The translations under genes and the position numbers were made by a program. A DNA stretch of 33,644 nucleotides from DASSKP01 sp035695045 (lineage in GTDB: Bacteria > Actinomycetota > Actinomycetes > JAFAQI01), in the NCBI GenBank assembly GCA_035695045.1, contig DASSEX010000037.1:1-33644 (forward strand), written 5' to 3'. The first letter of the stretch is position 1; each line of letters starts with the position of its first letter. The notes under the pieces are model-generated. The model had not been told where the DNA came from. It saw only the letters and a program-made list of their open reading frames with translations, and did no database searches. Positions 22,369 through 30,580 of this stretch are shown one piece after another.

Positions 22369-23116
22369 GGCCCTGGTTCTTGACCGCCTCGATCGCCGCT
22401 TCTGCGGCTGCCGGGTCGAGGTAGTCGCCGCCGCTCTTGCGCGGCTTCAGCGTCGTCTCGTCGAGCTCGTAGCGCAGCGGGATGCCGGTCGGGATGTTCA
22501 GGCCGGTGATCTCCTCGTCGCTGACGTCGTCGAGGTGCTTCACCATCGCGCGCAACGAGTTGCCGTGGGCCGCGACGAGCACGGTCTTGCCCGCGCGCAG
22601 ATCCGGCACGATGGCGTCGTACCAGTAGGGCAGCAAACGCTCGACAACGTCCTTGAGGCACTCCGTCCGCGGCACGAGCTCCGGCGGAAGGGCGGCGTAC
22701 CGCGGGTCGCTCGCCTGTGACCACTCGCTGTCGTCGGCGATCGGCGGTGGCGGAGTGTCGTAGCTGCGCCGCCAGATCATGAACTGCTCGTCGCCGTACT
22801 GCTCGCGGACCTGTGCCTTGTTCTTGCCCTGGAGATCGCCGTAGTGGCGCTCGTTGAGCCGCCAGGAGCGCCGGACCGGGATCCACTGCCGGTCGCAGGT
22901 GCCGAGCGCGTTGCCGGCGGTCGCGATGGCGCGCTTGAGCACTGACGTGTGTACGACGTCAGGCAGCAGGTCGTGCTCCCGGAACAACTCGCCGGCGCGC
23001 ACCGCCTCGTCGAACCCCTTCGGCGTCAGGCCGACGTCGACCCAGCCGGTGAACAGGTTCTTCTCGTTCCAGTCGCTCTCACCATGGCGCAGCAGCACCA
23101 ACGTCCCGACACCCAT
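22364..23116 (-). CDS. gpmA: 2,3-bisphosphoglycerate-dependent phosphoglycerate mutase
   Basis: A 250-aa glycolytic enzyme interconverting 3- and 2-phosphoglycerate. The phosphohistidine motif LVLLRHGESDWNEKNLFTGW, the ERHYGDLQGKNK region and the second histidine in VAAHGNSLRA are intact. Normal length. The ATG at 23116 lacks a ribosome binding site but has GATAAT six bases upstream, consistent with a leaderless mRNA. In mycobacteria gpm1 also lies close to the mshA-ybjN pair; here an S53 peptidase gene separates them. Confidence 0.95.
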   Translation of the reverse strand: MGVGTLVLLRHGESDWNEKNLFTGWVDVGLTPKGFDEAVRAGELFREHDLLPDVVHTSVLKRAIATAGNALGTCDRQWIPVRRSWRLNERHYGDLQGKNKAQVREQYGDEQFMIWRRSYDTPPPPIADDSEWSQASDPRYAALPPELVPRTECLKDVVERLLPYWYDAIVPDLRAGKTVLVAAHGNSLRAMVKHLDDVSDEEITGLNIPTGIPLRYELDETTLKPRKSGGDYLDPAAAEAAIEAVKNQGR

Positions 23117-23122
23117 GCGGCG

Positions 23123-23128
23123 ATTATC
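23123..23128 (-). promoter_or_regulatory. Candidate leaderless -10 element GATAAT for gpmA
   Basis: GATAAT ends six bases before the gpmA ATG. It lies downstream of the S53 terminator, so gpmA probably has its own promoter. Confidence 0.45.
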
Positions 23129-23147
23129 GCGGGCGCCGGAAATGCGA

Positions 23148-23185
23148 CGCCGCGCGCACCGTGCCGAAGCACAGTGCGCGCGGCG
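23148..23185 (-). terminator. Strong hairpin after the S53 peptidase gene, UUCG loop
   Basis: Two 17-base arms pair fully in the minus-strand RNA (one G-U pair; on the plus strand it is a C/A mismatch, so the hairpin favours minus-strand transcripts). The loop is C(UUCG)G, the very stable tetraloop. It starts 18 bases past the S53 stop. There is no long U-tract, as usual in G+C-rich actinobacteria. Confidence 0.75.
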
Positions 23186-23203
23186 CCTTCGTCCTGCGCT
23201 GGG

Positions 23204-25111
23204 TCAGCCGATCGCGGTCAGCCACCCGGTGTTGGGCACGCCGAGGCCGGTCACCAGGTCGTAGCCGGGAGTCACGCTGAGGCTGCTGTCCTGGTCGAAC
23301 GTCCGCACCGAGTAGACGATACCGGCCGACGCGTCGACGCCATTGGCGTAGTCGGCCCGCACGTTGCCGGCGTCCGGCGGCGAGCCGGCGACGTCGGTGA
23401 ACGCACTCGTGTGGCTGTAGATGACCGGGTTGAGCAGACCCGCGCCGCTGCCGGCGTTCTGCACCGCGAGAGCCGTCATTCCTGCGAACAGCGGCGACGC
23501 GAGGCTCGTGCCACCGATGCGGTACTCGTCGTAGGCGACGACGCCCTTCGGGAACTTCTGCGTCTCACCGACGAGCATGCCCGTCGTGGGGTCGGCGTCC
23601 ATCGCGACGTCCGGCTCCTGGCGGTGGCTGTCGGTCACGACACCGTCCTGGTAGGCCGGGCGGTCGAACAGCATCGACGTCCCGCCACCGGAGCCGTAGA
23701 TGAAGCCGATGGAGCTCCAGCTCGTGCCGTCCGAGGACAGCTTGTACTTGTCCGTGCCCCAACCCGTCGACCACTCGAGGTTGCCCGTCTGGCCGATCGC
23801 GGTCGTCGTACCGCCGACGCTGGTCACGTAGGGGTCCGACGACGGGTAGTCGACCTGCTTCGTGCCCGTCGCGGCGAGCTCGTCGCCGTCGTCACCCGAC
23901 GAGAACATGAAGCTCATGCCCTCGGTCGCGCCCTGCAGGAAGACGGCTTCGTACGCCGCGACGTTGTCGGCGGTCTCGTTGGACTCGACGTCACTCCACG
24001 AGTTGGTGACGAGCTGAGCTGTGCCGTCGGTGACGACCTGCGCCAGTGTGTCGAGCAGGTCGGTGTCGTAGCAGCTGTTCGCACCGTAGTAGTGGATGTT
24101 CGCGCCCTGCGCCATCGCGTGCACGGCCTCGACGTCGAGCGTTTCCTCGCCGTACCAGCCGCTCGCACCGCACTGACCGTTACCGGCGTGCGAGATGTCG
24201 GTCGGCAGGGTCTGGGTCAGCTGCCCCTCGCCGTAGGCGCGGTCACCGTGGCGGGCGGCGTAGGTGGCTGCATCGGACGCGATCGACGGTGACGCGTACG
24301 CGTCGGTGATCGCCACGGTGATGCCTGTGCCATCGAGGGTCGAGTTGTTCTCGTACGCAGAGCGGAACTGCGTGCCGGTGTAGCCACACGGCGCGTACGG
24401 AAGCGTCTGCCCGTCGAAGGTGGGCAGCGGGGTGGTCCCGTCCGCCTTCGTCGACGCCGGGATCTCGCCGTAGTACGCCGAGCACGGGTGCGCGTTGCGG
24501 AACCCGGACGGCTGGGTGATCTGCGTGGAGCTGGCCGGACGCGTCACGTGCGGCGTCGTGTCGATGCCGGACACCGTCAGGACGGACGAGGCGACACCCG
24601 ACGGGGCGGTCAGCCGGGAGGCCGGCGCTTGGACGGTCAGGCCGTTGTGGGAGTAGCGGTTGATCCGCACACCGAAGGCCTTCTGCGCAGCGGCCACGGT
24701 GCCGCTGACGACGACGTACCGGTTGTGGGCAGCGACGCCGGTCACCCGAAGGCCCGCGCCGGTCAGCCAGCTCTTGACTCGGCTGACCGCGGCAGAGCGG
24801 GTCCCGAACCTGGCGTAGTACGCCGCAGGCGTGAGGAAGTGGTGGTAGCCGGCGCTGCCGGGCGTCGAGACGGCGAGCGCGTAGCTCCGCACCGCCCCGA
24901 GACCACCGTTGGGCGCCAGGTAGACGCGTGCGCTCACGGGCGCCGACAGCGATGCGGCACCGATGCGGTGCGCGTGCGCCAGCCACCGGGGCGCCGTGTT
25001 GGGAATCGGCGTTCGTGTGGTCGTCGCACCGGCGGCGGGGAGTGCCGCCGTCACTGCGCCAACCGTCGCGGCCGTCGCGACCAATGCCAATGAAGCACTT
25101 CGCCTGAGCAT
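23204..25111 (-). CDS. Secreted S53-family (sedolisin/kumamolisin-like) serine-carboxyl peptidase
   Basis: A 635-aa pre-pro-enzyme. Signal peptide (about residues 1-29, ending AAGA), pro-kumamolisin domain (about 45-190, with PGSAGYHHFLTPAAYYARFG), then the peptidase. The catalytic set is Glu322 and Asp326 in GEETLDVEAVHAM, Asp407 in SSGDDGD, and Ser536 in GGTSLASPLFAG. The end (PGYDLVTGLGVPN) carries the usual S53 C-terminal signature; Asp572 and Asp578-580 may help bind calcium. These enzymes act outside the cell, usually at acid pH. The ATG at 25111 has GGAGG with 4-5 nt spacing; a hairpin (25131-25160) lies in the leader. It separates gpmA from ybjN-mshA, which are close together in mycobacteria. 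Confidence 0.93.
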   Translation of the reverse strand: MLRRSASLALVATAATVGAVTAALPAAGATTTRTPIPNTAPRWLAHAHRIGAASLSAPVSARVYLAPNGGLGAVRSYALAVSTPGSAGYHHFLTPAAYYARFGTRSAAVSRVKSWLTGAGLRVTGVAAHNRYVVVSGTVAAAQKAFGVRINRYSHNGLTVQAPASRLTAPSGVASSVLTVSGIDTTPHVTRPASSTQITQPSGFRNAHPCSAYYGEIPASTKADGTTPLPTFDGQTLPYAPCGYTGTQFRSAYENNSTLDGTGITVAITDAYASPSIASDAATYAARHGDRAYGEGQLTQTLPTDISHAGNGQCGASGWYGEETLDVEAVHAMAQGANIHYYGANSCYDTDLLDTLAQVVTDGTAQLVTNSWSDVESNETADNVAAYEAVFLQGATEGMSFMFSSGDDGDELAATGTKQVDYPSSDPYVTSVGGTTTAIGQTGNLEWSTGWGTDKYKLSSDGTSWSSIGFIYGSGGGTSMLFDRPAYQDGVVTDSHRQEPDVAMDADPTTGMLVGETQKFPKGVVAYDEYRIGGTSLASPLFAGMTALAVQNAGSGAGLLNPVIYSHTSAFTDVAGSPPDAGNVRADYANGVDASAGIVYSVRTFDQDSSLSVTPGYDLVTGLGVPNTGWLTAIG

Positions 25112-25210
25112 CCGACCTCCGTTGTGCGTCGGCCACGGCATCGTTGCCGGGCCGGTGGCCGCATCGTCACCCGAGAATCGTTGTGGCGCAAGCGGATGTC
25201 AGGGTGAGAG

Positions 25211-25744
25211 TTACGTCTCCCGGTCCGCCGGGTCCGCGCTGTGCTCCCGGTTCGCCGGGTCGGCGAACTTGGCAAACGCCTCGAGGTTGCGCAGCGACTC
25301 GCCGCGCTTGACCCGCCAGTCCCACTCCCGCTCGATCGAGGAGCGGAACCCCAGCTCGAGCGCCTTGTCGAACCACTCGTCGCTGTAGGTGAGGACGCTG
25401 CCGAGGATGCGGTCGATCTCCTCGGCCGTCACCGCGACGAGCGGCAGCCGTCCGGTGAGGTAGACGTCGCCGACGTTGTCGACCGCGAAGGACACGGCGA
25501 ACATCCGCGCGTTGCGTTCGAGCAGCCAGCGGTAGAACGCCGCATGGTTCTCGTCCGGCTGCCGGACGAAGAACGCCTCGACGTGCAACGAGTGCTGCCC
25601 GACGACGAGCCACGTCATCGTCGAGAGCTTGTGCGAGCCGGGCAGCTTGCACAGGAAGGCGCCGGGCTGCGCCTCCTCGAACTCGATCTCGCGGTCGACG
25701 AGCGTCGACCGGATGACGTCGGCGAGCACGGCGACGTCGGTCAC
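25211..25744 (-). CDS. YbjN-domain protein
   Basis: A 177-aa soluble protein of the actinobacterial YbjN family (PGAFLCKLPGSHKLSTMTWLVVGQHSLHVEAFFVR.PDENHAAFYRWLLERNARMF, then DNVGDVYLTGRLPL). The fold resembles type III secretion chaperone-like proteins; the role is unknown. Its last 15 residues contain a short EHSADPADRE/PANRE near-repeat. The GTG start overlaps the mshA stop as GTGA. The mshA-ybjN pair is also seen in mycobacteria (Rv0486-Rv0487), so a link to mycothiol or cell-wall stress has been guessed but is unproven. Confidence 0.85.
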   Translation of the reverse strand: MTDVAVLADVIRSTLVDREIEFEEAQPGAFLCKLPGSHKLSTMTWLVVGQHSLHVEAFFVRQPDENHAAFYRWLLERNARMFAVSFAVDNVGDVYLTGRLPLVAVTAEEIDRILGSVLTYSDEWFDKALELGFRSSIEREWDWRVKRGESLRNLEAFAKFADPANREHSADPADRET

Positions 25745-27045
25745 TGGGCGACGGCGACCGGCCGCAGCTCGCCGTATCCGGTCGCGGCCTCCTGGTAGAC
25801 GTCGAGGACCTGGGCAGCGGTCACCGCCCACCCGAAACGACTCGCCTGCACGACGGCACCCCTCGACAAGCGCGCCCGCGCGGCGTCGTCCGCGAGCAGG
25901 CGCCGTACGGCGACGGCGTAGTCGCTCGGGTCGTGGCCGTCCACCAGCACGCCGGAGGCGCCGTCGGCGACGGCTGTGCGGAGTCCGCCCACGCCTGCGG
26001 CCACGACCGGCGTCCCGCAGGCCTGCGACTCGACCGCGACGAGACCGAAGGACTCGGTGTGTGACGGCACCATCGTGAGATCGGCGGCGCGGTAGTAGTC
26101 GGCCAGCACCGGCTGCGGCACCGGCCGCTCGAACCGGACCAGATCGGCGATCCCGAGCGCACCGGCCAGCTTCTGCAGGTGCTCCGGCTCGGCGGTGCCG
26201 GTGCCGCTCGGCGCGCCGACGACGACGACGACGAGGCGGTCGCGCAGTGCCGGGTCGGTCTCCACGAGGCGGGCGGCCGCGCGCAGCACGATGTCCGGCG
26301 CCTTCAACGCCTGGATGCGGCCGGCGAACAGCAGGACGACGGCGTCAGCAGGCAGGGCGAGGCGGGCGCGTGCCGCGGCGACGTCGCCGGGACGGAAGAC
26401 GTCGAGGTCGACGCCGGGCGGCACGGTGACGACGCGCTGCGGCTCGGCGTCGTACAGGTTGATCAGCTGCTCCGCCTCCTCCGACGTGGACGCGAGCAAG
26501 CGGTCGGCGGCGTCGACGACCTGCGCCTCACCGATCGCCCGGGCGGTCGGCTCGGCGACGTCGCCCTCGGCGAGGTTGGCGTTCTTGACCTTCGCCATCG
26601 TGTGCATCGAGTGCACGAGCGGGACGCCCCAGCGCTCCTTGGCCAGCCAGCCGACCTGGCCGGAGAGCCAGTAGTGGGAGTGGACGAGGTCGAAGTACCC
26701 CGGCTCGTGCAGCGCCTCGACGCGGAGCACGCCGTTGGCGAAGGCGCACAGCTGACCGGGCAGGTCGTTCTTGTCCAGGCCCTCGTAGGGGCCGGCGGTG
26801 ACGTGCCGGACGAGCACGCCGGGCGACAGCTCCACGATCGGGGGAAGGTCGCTCGAGGTCGCCCGGGTGAAGATTTCGACCTCGACGCCGAGATCCGCGA
26901 GCCGCTTGGCGACCTCGCAGACCCAGACGTTCATGCCGCCGGCGTCGCCCCCGCCGGGCTGGTCCAGCGGTGAGGTGTGGACGGACAGAGTCGCGACACG
27001 GCGCGGCGGGCGCACACGTGTCCGTCGTGCGACGGGCAGGGCCAA
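25741..27045 (-). CDS. mshA: D-inositol-3-phosphate glycosyltransferase (mycothiol synthesis)
   Basis: A GT4 enzyme that joins UDP-GlcNAc to inositol-3-phosphate, the first step of mycothiol synthesis. MshA hallmarks are VHTSPLDQPGGGDAGGMNVWV, FTRATSSD.PP, GPYEGLDKNDLP.QLCAFA, VHSHYWLSGQVGWLA, FAGRIQALKAPDIVLRAAA and SHTESFGLVAVE.QACGTPVVA.GVGGL. The TTG at 27045 is preferred (434 aa), because GAGGAGG lies nine bases upstream; an in-frame TTG at 27105 would add 20 weakly conserved residues. The plus-strand operon at 27216 starts divergently and includes a mycothiol-dependent isomerase relative. Confidence 0.95.
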   Translation of the reverse strand: MALPVARRTRVRPPRRVATLSVHTSPLDQPGGGDAGGMNVWVCEVAKRLADLGVEVEIFTRATSSDLPPIVELSPGVLVRHVTAGPYEGLDKNDLPGQLCAFANGVLRVEALHEPGYFDLVHSHYWLSGQVGWLAKERWGVPLVHSMHTMAKVKNANLAEGDVAEPTARAIGEAQVVDAADRLLASTSEEAEQLINLYDAEPQRVVTVPPGVDLDVFRPGDVAAARARLALPADAVVLLFAGRIQALKAPDIVLRAAARLVETDPALRDRLVVVVVGAPSGTGTAEPEHLQKLAGALGIADLVRFERPVPQPVLADYYRAADLTMVPSHTESFGLVAVESQACGTPVVAAGVGGLRTAVADGASGVLVDGHDPSDYAVAVRRLLADDAARARLSRGAVVQASRFGWAVTAAQVLDVYQEAATGYGELRPVAVAQ

Positions 27046-27202
27046 CGCGCCGCCACCTCCTCGCCCCGGAGCGTGGCCGCCAGCGGATCCAGCGGCAGTA
27101 CCCAAGAGGCAAACCGCCGACCATCCTGCCCGATTCCCTCTTCCGGTACCCGAGCGGATCCCGTCAGGTCCCGCAACGATCCGGTCGGCACGCCGGGCTG
27201 GC

Positions 27203-27208
27203 TAGGCT
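27203..27208 (+). promoter_or_regulatory. Leaderless -10 element TAGGCT for the SDR operon
   Basis: TAGGCT, seven bases, then the GTG start at 27216. It has the same hexamer and spacing as at cysS and the PIN/TRAM gene. No ribosome binding site is seen. Confidence 0.6.
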
Positions 27209-27215
27209 CGCCGCC

Positions 27216-27962
27216 GTGAGTTCCGGGGTCGCCGTCGTGACCGGTGCCAGCAGCGGCATCGGTGCCGCCACCGTGCGCCGGCTGGTCGCCGAGGGCTTCG
27301 AGGTGGTCGCAGCGGCCCGGCGCGCCGATCGGCTCGCCGACCTGGCCGCCGAGACCGGGTGCCGCGCGGCACCCCTCGACGTGACCGATCCCGCGGCCGT
27401 TGACGCCTTCGCCGCAGACCTCGACAGCTGCCGGGTGCTCGTGAACAACGCGGGCGGAGCGCTGGGTGTCGAGCCGATCGCGTCGGCCGTCGAGGCGGAC
27501 TGGCAACGCATGTACGACGTCAACGTGCTCGGCACGTTGCGGATGACCCGCGCGTTGTTGCCGAAGCTCGTGGCGAGCAGCGACGGGGTCGTGGTCAACC
27601 TGACGTCGACGGCCGCGCTGGCGGCGTACGAGGGTGGCGGCGGCTATGTCGCGGCGAAGCACGCGCAACGCGCGTTGACCGAGACCCTGCGCCTGGAGCT
27701 CTGCGGCGAACCGGTGCGCGTGACGCAGGTCGCGCCCGGGATGGTGAAGACAGAGGAGTTCTCGCTCGTGCGGTTCGGCGGCGACCAGGCCCGCGCCGAC
27801 GCGGTGTATGCGGGCGTGCCCGGGCCGCTGTCGGCCGACGATGTCGCCGACTGCATCGCATGGGTCGTCACCCGTCCGTGGAACGTCAACATCGACACCC
27901 TCGTCGTCCGTCCCCGCGCGCAGGCCGCCAACCACAAGCTGCATCGGGAGCCGGTGTCATGA
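27216..27962 (+). CDS. Short-chain dehydrogenase/reductase
   Basis: A 248-aa classical SDR. NAD(P)-binding TGASSGIG (residues 9-16), AARRADRL after the second strand (favouring NADP), NNAGG, the active serine in NLTSTAALAAYEG and Y-V-A-A-K as the catalytic YxxxK. It resembles the YdfG/serine 3-dehydrogenase group (APGMVKTEEFSLVRF.GD), which reduce 3-hydroxy acids and small carbonyls. The substrate is unknown. First gene of a three-gene operon; the next gene overlaps it as ATGA. The GTG start is supported by the -10 element seven bases upstream. Confidence 0.9.
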   Translation: MSSGVAVVTGASSGIGAATVRRLVAEGFEVVAAARRADRLADLAAETGCRAAPLDVTDPAAVDAFAADLDSCRVLVNNAGGALGVEPIASAVEADWQRMYDVNVLGTLRMTRALLPKLVASSDGVVVNLTSTAALAAYEGGGGYVAAKHAQRALTETLRLELCGEPVRVTQVAPGMVKTEEFSLVRFGGDQARADAVYAGVPGPLSADDVADCIAWVVTRPWNVNIDTLVVRPRAQAANHKLHREPVS

Positions 27963-28411
27963 CGCTGCCTCCCGCCCACGACCACACGCATGTCGTGCAC
28001 AACGGCAAACGTGACCTGTCGATCGACGAGCTGGCACAGATGCAGCCGGGCATGGATCGCCTGATGGCCGAGGTCGGCGCGCGGACGCACCGCCTCTACT
28101 ACGCCGCGCAGGCGCGCAACTGGCGACTGGCGGAGTACTTCTACCGCGGTCTCGTGAAACAGCTGCGGCTGTGTTCGACGAGCCGGCCGAAGTACGCCGA
28201 GGAGATGGCGGTCTACCTCGAGAAGGACTGCATCCCGGTGCTCAACGCGATCAAGGCCAGTGACCTCTCGGCGTTCGACACGGCGTATTCGCAGCTGATC
28301 GACCGGGCCAACGAGCTGCACGGGGTGTTCGGCAAGGGCTGGATCCGCTGGGTCACTCCGGCGTCGGCCCCGGAGGAGTTCGACTTCACTGCAGGAGTGG
28401 AGGACGCATGA
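27959..28411 (+). CDS. Helical protein of unknown function
   Basis: A 150-aa soluble protein predicted to be almost all helical after a His-rich start (PPAHDHTHVVHNGKR). The pattern YYAAQARNWRLAEYFYRGLVKQL...RPKYAEEM...I.VLNAIKASDLSAFDTAYSQLIDRANELHGVFGKGWI.WVTP loosely resembles four-helix cytochrome-like proteins, in which the ANELHG position would be a CxxCH haem site. No CxxCH and no signal peptide are present, so it is not a c-type cytochrome. It sits between SDR and the mycothiol-dependent isomerase relative, overlapping both by ATGA, so its production is tied to theirs. Function not known. Confidence 0.7.
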   Translation: MTLPPAHDHTHVVHNGKRDLSIDELAQMQPGMDRLMAEVGARTHRLYYAAQARNWRLAEYFYRGLVKQLRLCSTSRPKYAEEMAVYLEKDCIPVLNAIKASDLSAFDTAYSQLIDRANELHGVFGKGWIRWVTPASAPEEFDFTAGVEDA

Positions 28412-29139
28412 CCACGCCGTCCTTCAGCGAGCTCGTCGCGACGATCCGCCGCGAGGGTGAGGGCATCGTCTCCGCGGGCGCCATGGACCTCGACATGAAG
28501 GTGCCGACGTGCGGCGACTGGACGATGCGCGACCTGCTCGCACACGTCGGCAGCGTCTATCGCCGCGCGACGACCGCCGTCGCCGAGCGCGCGACGGCCG
28601 AGGTTGCGTGGGTGCCGCCGCCCGACGACCTTCCTGACGTCTCCGCCTACCTCGCGGAGGCACTCGACGAGCTCGTGCATGCGTTGTCCGACAGCGACGC
28701 CGAGACGCCGGTGTGGAACTGGTCCGGCCAGGACCAGACCGCGCAGTTCTGGGCCCGGCGGATGGCGCACGAGTCCGCGGTGCACCGCTACGACGCCCAG
28801 CGCGCGCAGGGACTCGCGCAGCCGATCGACACCGACCTCGCGTGTGACGGTATGGACGAGCTGGTCGACCTGGTTCTGCCACGCATCGTCGCGCGCGACA
28901 AGCCGGAGCTGCCGACCGGCACCTACCACTTCGTCTCGACCGACGGCTCGGACTGGGTGGTGAAGTCCGGCGAAGACGGGATCGAGCGGCTCCCCGCGCC
29001 GAGGAACGTCGACGTGACCATCACCGGTCCGGCCAGCGCCGTCCTGCTGGCGGCGTACGGGCGGGTGAAGTGGGCGTCGCTCGACGTCTCTGGCGACGAG
29101 AAGCTGCTCGCTGCTTGGTCCAACGCGTTTCGGTTCTGA
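28408..29139 (+). CDS. Maleylpyruvate isomerase-family mycothiol-dependent protein
   Basis: A 243-aa protein of the actinobacterial MDMPI/DinB-like group. The N-terminal four-helix domain has VPTCGDWTMRDLLAHVGSVYR with the first metal histidine and ARRMAHESAVHRYDAQ with the second and third (the HxxxHxxD arrangement). The C-terminal SCP2-like domain ends DVTITGPASAVLLAAYGRVKWASLDVSGDEKLLAAWSNAFRF. Members use mycothiol as cofactor in isomerisation or detoxification; the substrate here is unknown. The near neighbour mshA (divergent) makes the first mycothiol precursor, a suggestive pairing. ATG overlaps the previous stop as ATGA. The stop codon is the first base triplet of a long palindrome. 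Confidence 0.85.
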   Translation: MTTPSFSELVATIRREGEGIVSAGAMDLDMKVPTCGDWTMRDLLAHVGSVYRRATTAVAERATAEVAWVPPPDDLPDVSAYLAEALDELVHALSDSDAETPVWNWSGQDQTAQFWARRMAHESAVHRYDAQRAQGLAQPIDTDLACDGMDELVDLVLPRIVARDKPELPTGTYHFVSTDGSDWVVKSGEDGIERLPAPRNVDVTITGPASAVLLAAYGRVKWASLDVSGDEKLLAAWSNAFRF

Positions 29140-29223
29140 TCGGAGCCGGCGCGCTTCGTCGCTGGCCGCGAGAGGCGCTTTGCGCCTTCGCGACACGCTC
29201 CTTCGCGCATCCGGCTCCGATCA
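29137..29223. repeat. REP-like hairpin copy 1, shared terminator of convergent genes
   Basis: Perfect 13-bp outer arms, TGATCGGAGCCGG and CCGGCTCCGATCA, whose outermost triplets are the stop codons of the two convergent genes. The inner part holds the stem CGCGA-(bulge)-AGGCGC/GCGCCT-TCGCG with loop TTT. The central 48 bases (29154-29201) recur in opposite orientation at 33368-33415 with four differences, two of them a compensatory base-pair swap. It probably terminates both genes and belongs to a dispersed repeat family. Confidence 0.85.
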
Positions 29224-29724
29224 GCTGTTCAAGGCGCGGTGGAACTCGCGGTGGGCCTCCTCGCTGAAGAGGACGAATCTCGCTTCCGTGACCTGGGTTT
29301 CGGTGTTGCGCACCGTGTTGATCGCGATCGTCGCAGCGGATGCCATCGGCCAGCCGTAGACGCCGGCGGAGACGGCGGGAAAGGCGATCGTGCGGGCGCC
29401 GAGCTCGTCGGCGATCCGCAACGCCTCGCGGTAGCAGGACTCCAGCAGATGGGAGCGGTCCTCGTTCGCGCGCCAGACCGGCCCGACGACGTGCACCACC
29501 CAGCGCGCCGGCAGGTCGCCGGCATCGGTCGCCGCCGCCTGGCCGGTCGGAAGCGAGCCGATCCGGTCGCGCAGCTCCCGTCGCGCGTCGAGCTGGCGTT
29601 GGCCACCTGCCGTCAGGATCGCGCCGTCGACGCCGCCGCCGCCCATGAGCCCGCTGTTCGCGGCGTTGACGACGACGTCGACCTCCTGCGCGGTGATGTC
29701 GCCGACGACCAGCACGATCTCCAT
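29221..29724 (-). CDS. Macrodomain protein (MacroD-type ADP-ribosyl hydrolase)
   Basis: A 167-aa single macrodomain. It carries GDIT, VVVNAANSGLMGGGGVDGAI (the ADP-ribose and catalytic loop of the MacroD type), WVVHVVGPVW and FPAVSAGVYGWP (diphosphate loop). Members remove ADP-ribose from proteins or hydrolyse O-acetyl-ADP-ribose. No ADP-ribosyltransferase or sirtuin is adjacent. The ATG at 29724 is 5 bp after the aldo-keto reductase stop, so the two are probably co-transcribed. Confidence 0.92.
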   Translation of the reverse strand: MEIVLVVGDITAQEVDVVVNAANSGLMGGGGVDGAILTAGGQRQLDARRELRDRIGSLPTGQAAATDAGDLPARWVVHVVGPVWRANEDRSHLLESCYREALRIADELGARTIAFPAVSAGVYGWPMASAATIAINTVRNTETQVTEARFVLFSEEAHREFHRALNS

Positions 29725-29729
29725 CGGGC

Positions 29730-30563
29730 TCAGCCGCGGTTGAACTCGTCCGGATCCGGGCCGATGCGAGCGGGCTCGCTGATCGCGGACAGGGACGCCA
29801 TGTCCGCATCACTGAGCTCGACGTCGAACAGGTCGAAGTTCTCGCGGATGCGTTCGGCGTGCGTCGACTTCGGGATCACGGCACAGCCGAGCTGCAGATG
29901 CCACCGCAACACGACCTGCGCAGGAGTCTTGCCGTGCGCGTCCGCGATCGAGGTCACCGCCGGGTTGTCGAGCAAGCCGTGCCCGCGTCCGAGGGGGCTC
30001 CACGACTCGGTCACGATTCCGTGCTGCTCATGGAACGCACGCAGCTCGTCCTGCGGGAACCCCGGATGCAGCTCGATCTGGTTGACCGCCGGCACGACGG
30101 TTGCCTCGTCGAGCAGCCGCCGCAGGTGCGGGACGTTGAAGTTGGACACGCCGATCGCGCGGACGCGTCCGTCGGCGTACAGCGACTCCAGTGCCTTCCA
30201 GGTGTCGACGTACAGGTCGCGTTGCGGCGTCGGCCAGTGGATGAGGTAGAGGTCGACGACGTCGAGCCCCAGCAGCTTCTGGCTCTCGTCGAAGGCGCGC
30301 AGGGTGTTGTCGTAGCCGTGGTCGGAGTTCCACACCTTGGTCGTGATGAAGATGTCGTCGCGTGCCAGCCCGCTCTCCCGGACGGCACGACCGACGCCTT
30401 CCTCGTTGCCGTAGAGCTTCGCGGTGTCGATCAAGCGGTAACCGGCGTCGAGCGCGGTCCGCACCGGTTCCACGACCTCGTCGGCCGGCACGAGAAAGAC
30501 GCCGAAGCCCAGCTGCGGCATCTCGACGCCGTTGTTCAATCGCAATGTCGGAACGTCACTCAT
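29730..30563 (-). CDS. Aldo-keto reductase (2,5-diketo-D-gluconate reductase-like)
   Basis: A 277-aa NADPH-dependent AKR. It shows MPQLGFGVFLV, Asp and Tyr in DTAKLYGNEEGVG, Lys in ITTKVWNSDHGYD and His in LYLIHWP (the D-Y-K-H tetrad), then AIGVSNF, NQIELHPGFPQ and the cofactor-binding IPKSTHAERIREN. It reduces aldehydes or ketones; the natural substrate is not evident. The ATG at 30563 has GGAAAG about eleven bases upstream, inside the start region of the divergent GNAT gene only 17 bp away. It is followed by the macrodomain gene. Confidence 0.92.
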   Translation of the reverse strand: MSDVPTLRLNNGVEMPQLGFGVFLVPADEVVEPVRTALDAGYRLIDTAKLYGNEEGVGRAVRESGLARDDIFITTKVWNSDHGYDNTLRAFDESQKLLGLDVVDLYLIHWPTPQRDLYVDTWKALESLYADGRVRAIGVSNFNVPHLRRLLDEATVVPAVNQIELHPGFPQDELRAFHEQHGIVTESWSPLGRGHGLLDNPAVTSIADAHGKTPAQVVLRWHLQLGCAVIPKSTHAERIRENFDLFDVELSDADMASLSAISEPARIGPDPDEFNRG

Positions 30564-30580
30564 GGTGTCAGTCTTTCCAT

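Noticed and set aside
25131..25160. Hairpin GGCCAC...GTGGCC with inner GGCA/TGCC in the leader of the S53 gene as a riboswitch.
   Set aside because: It is short, asymmetric and matches no known riboswitch class; it may be chance in G+C-rich DNA.
27959..28411. c-type cytochrome.
   Set aside because: The helical pattern is suggestive, but there is no CxxCH, no signal peptide and no other haem-binding motif.
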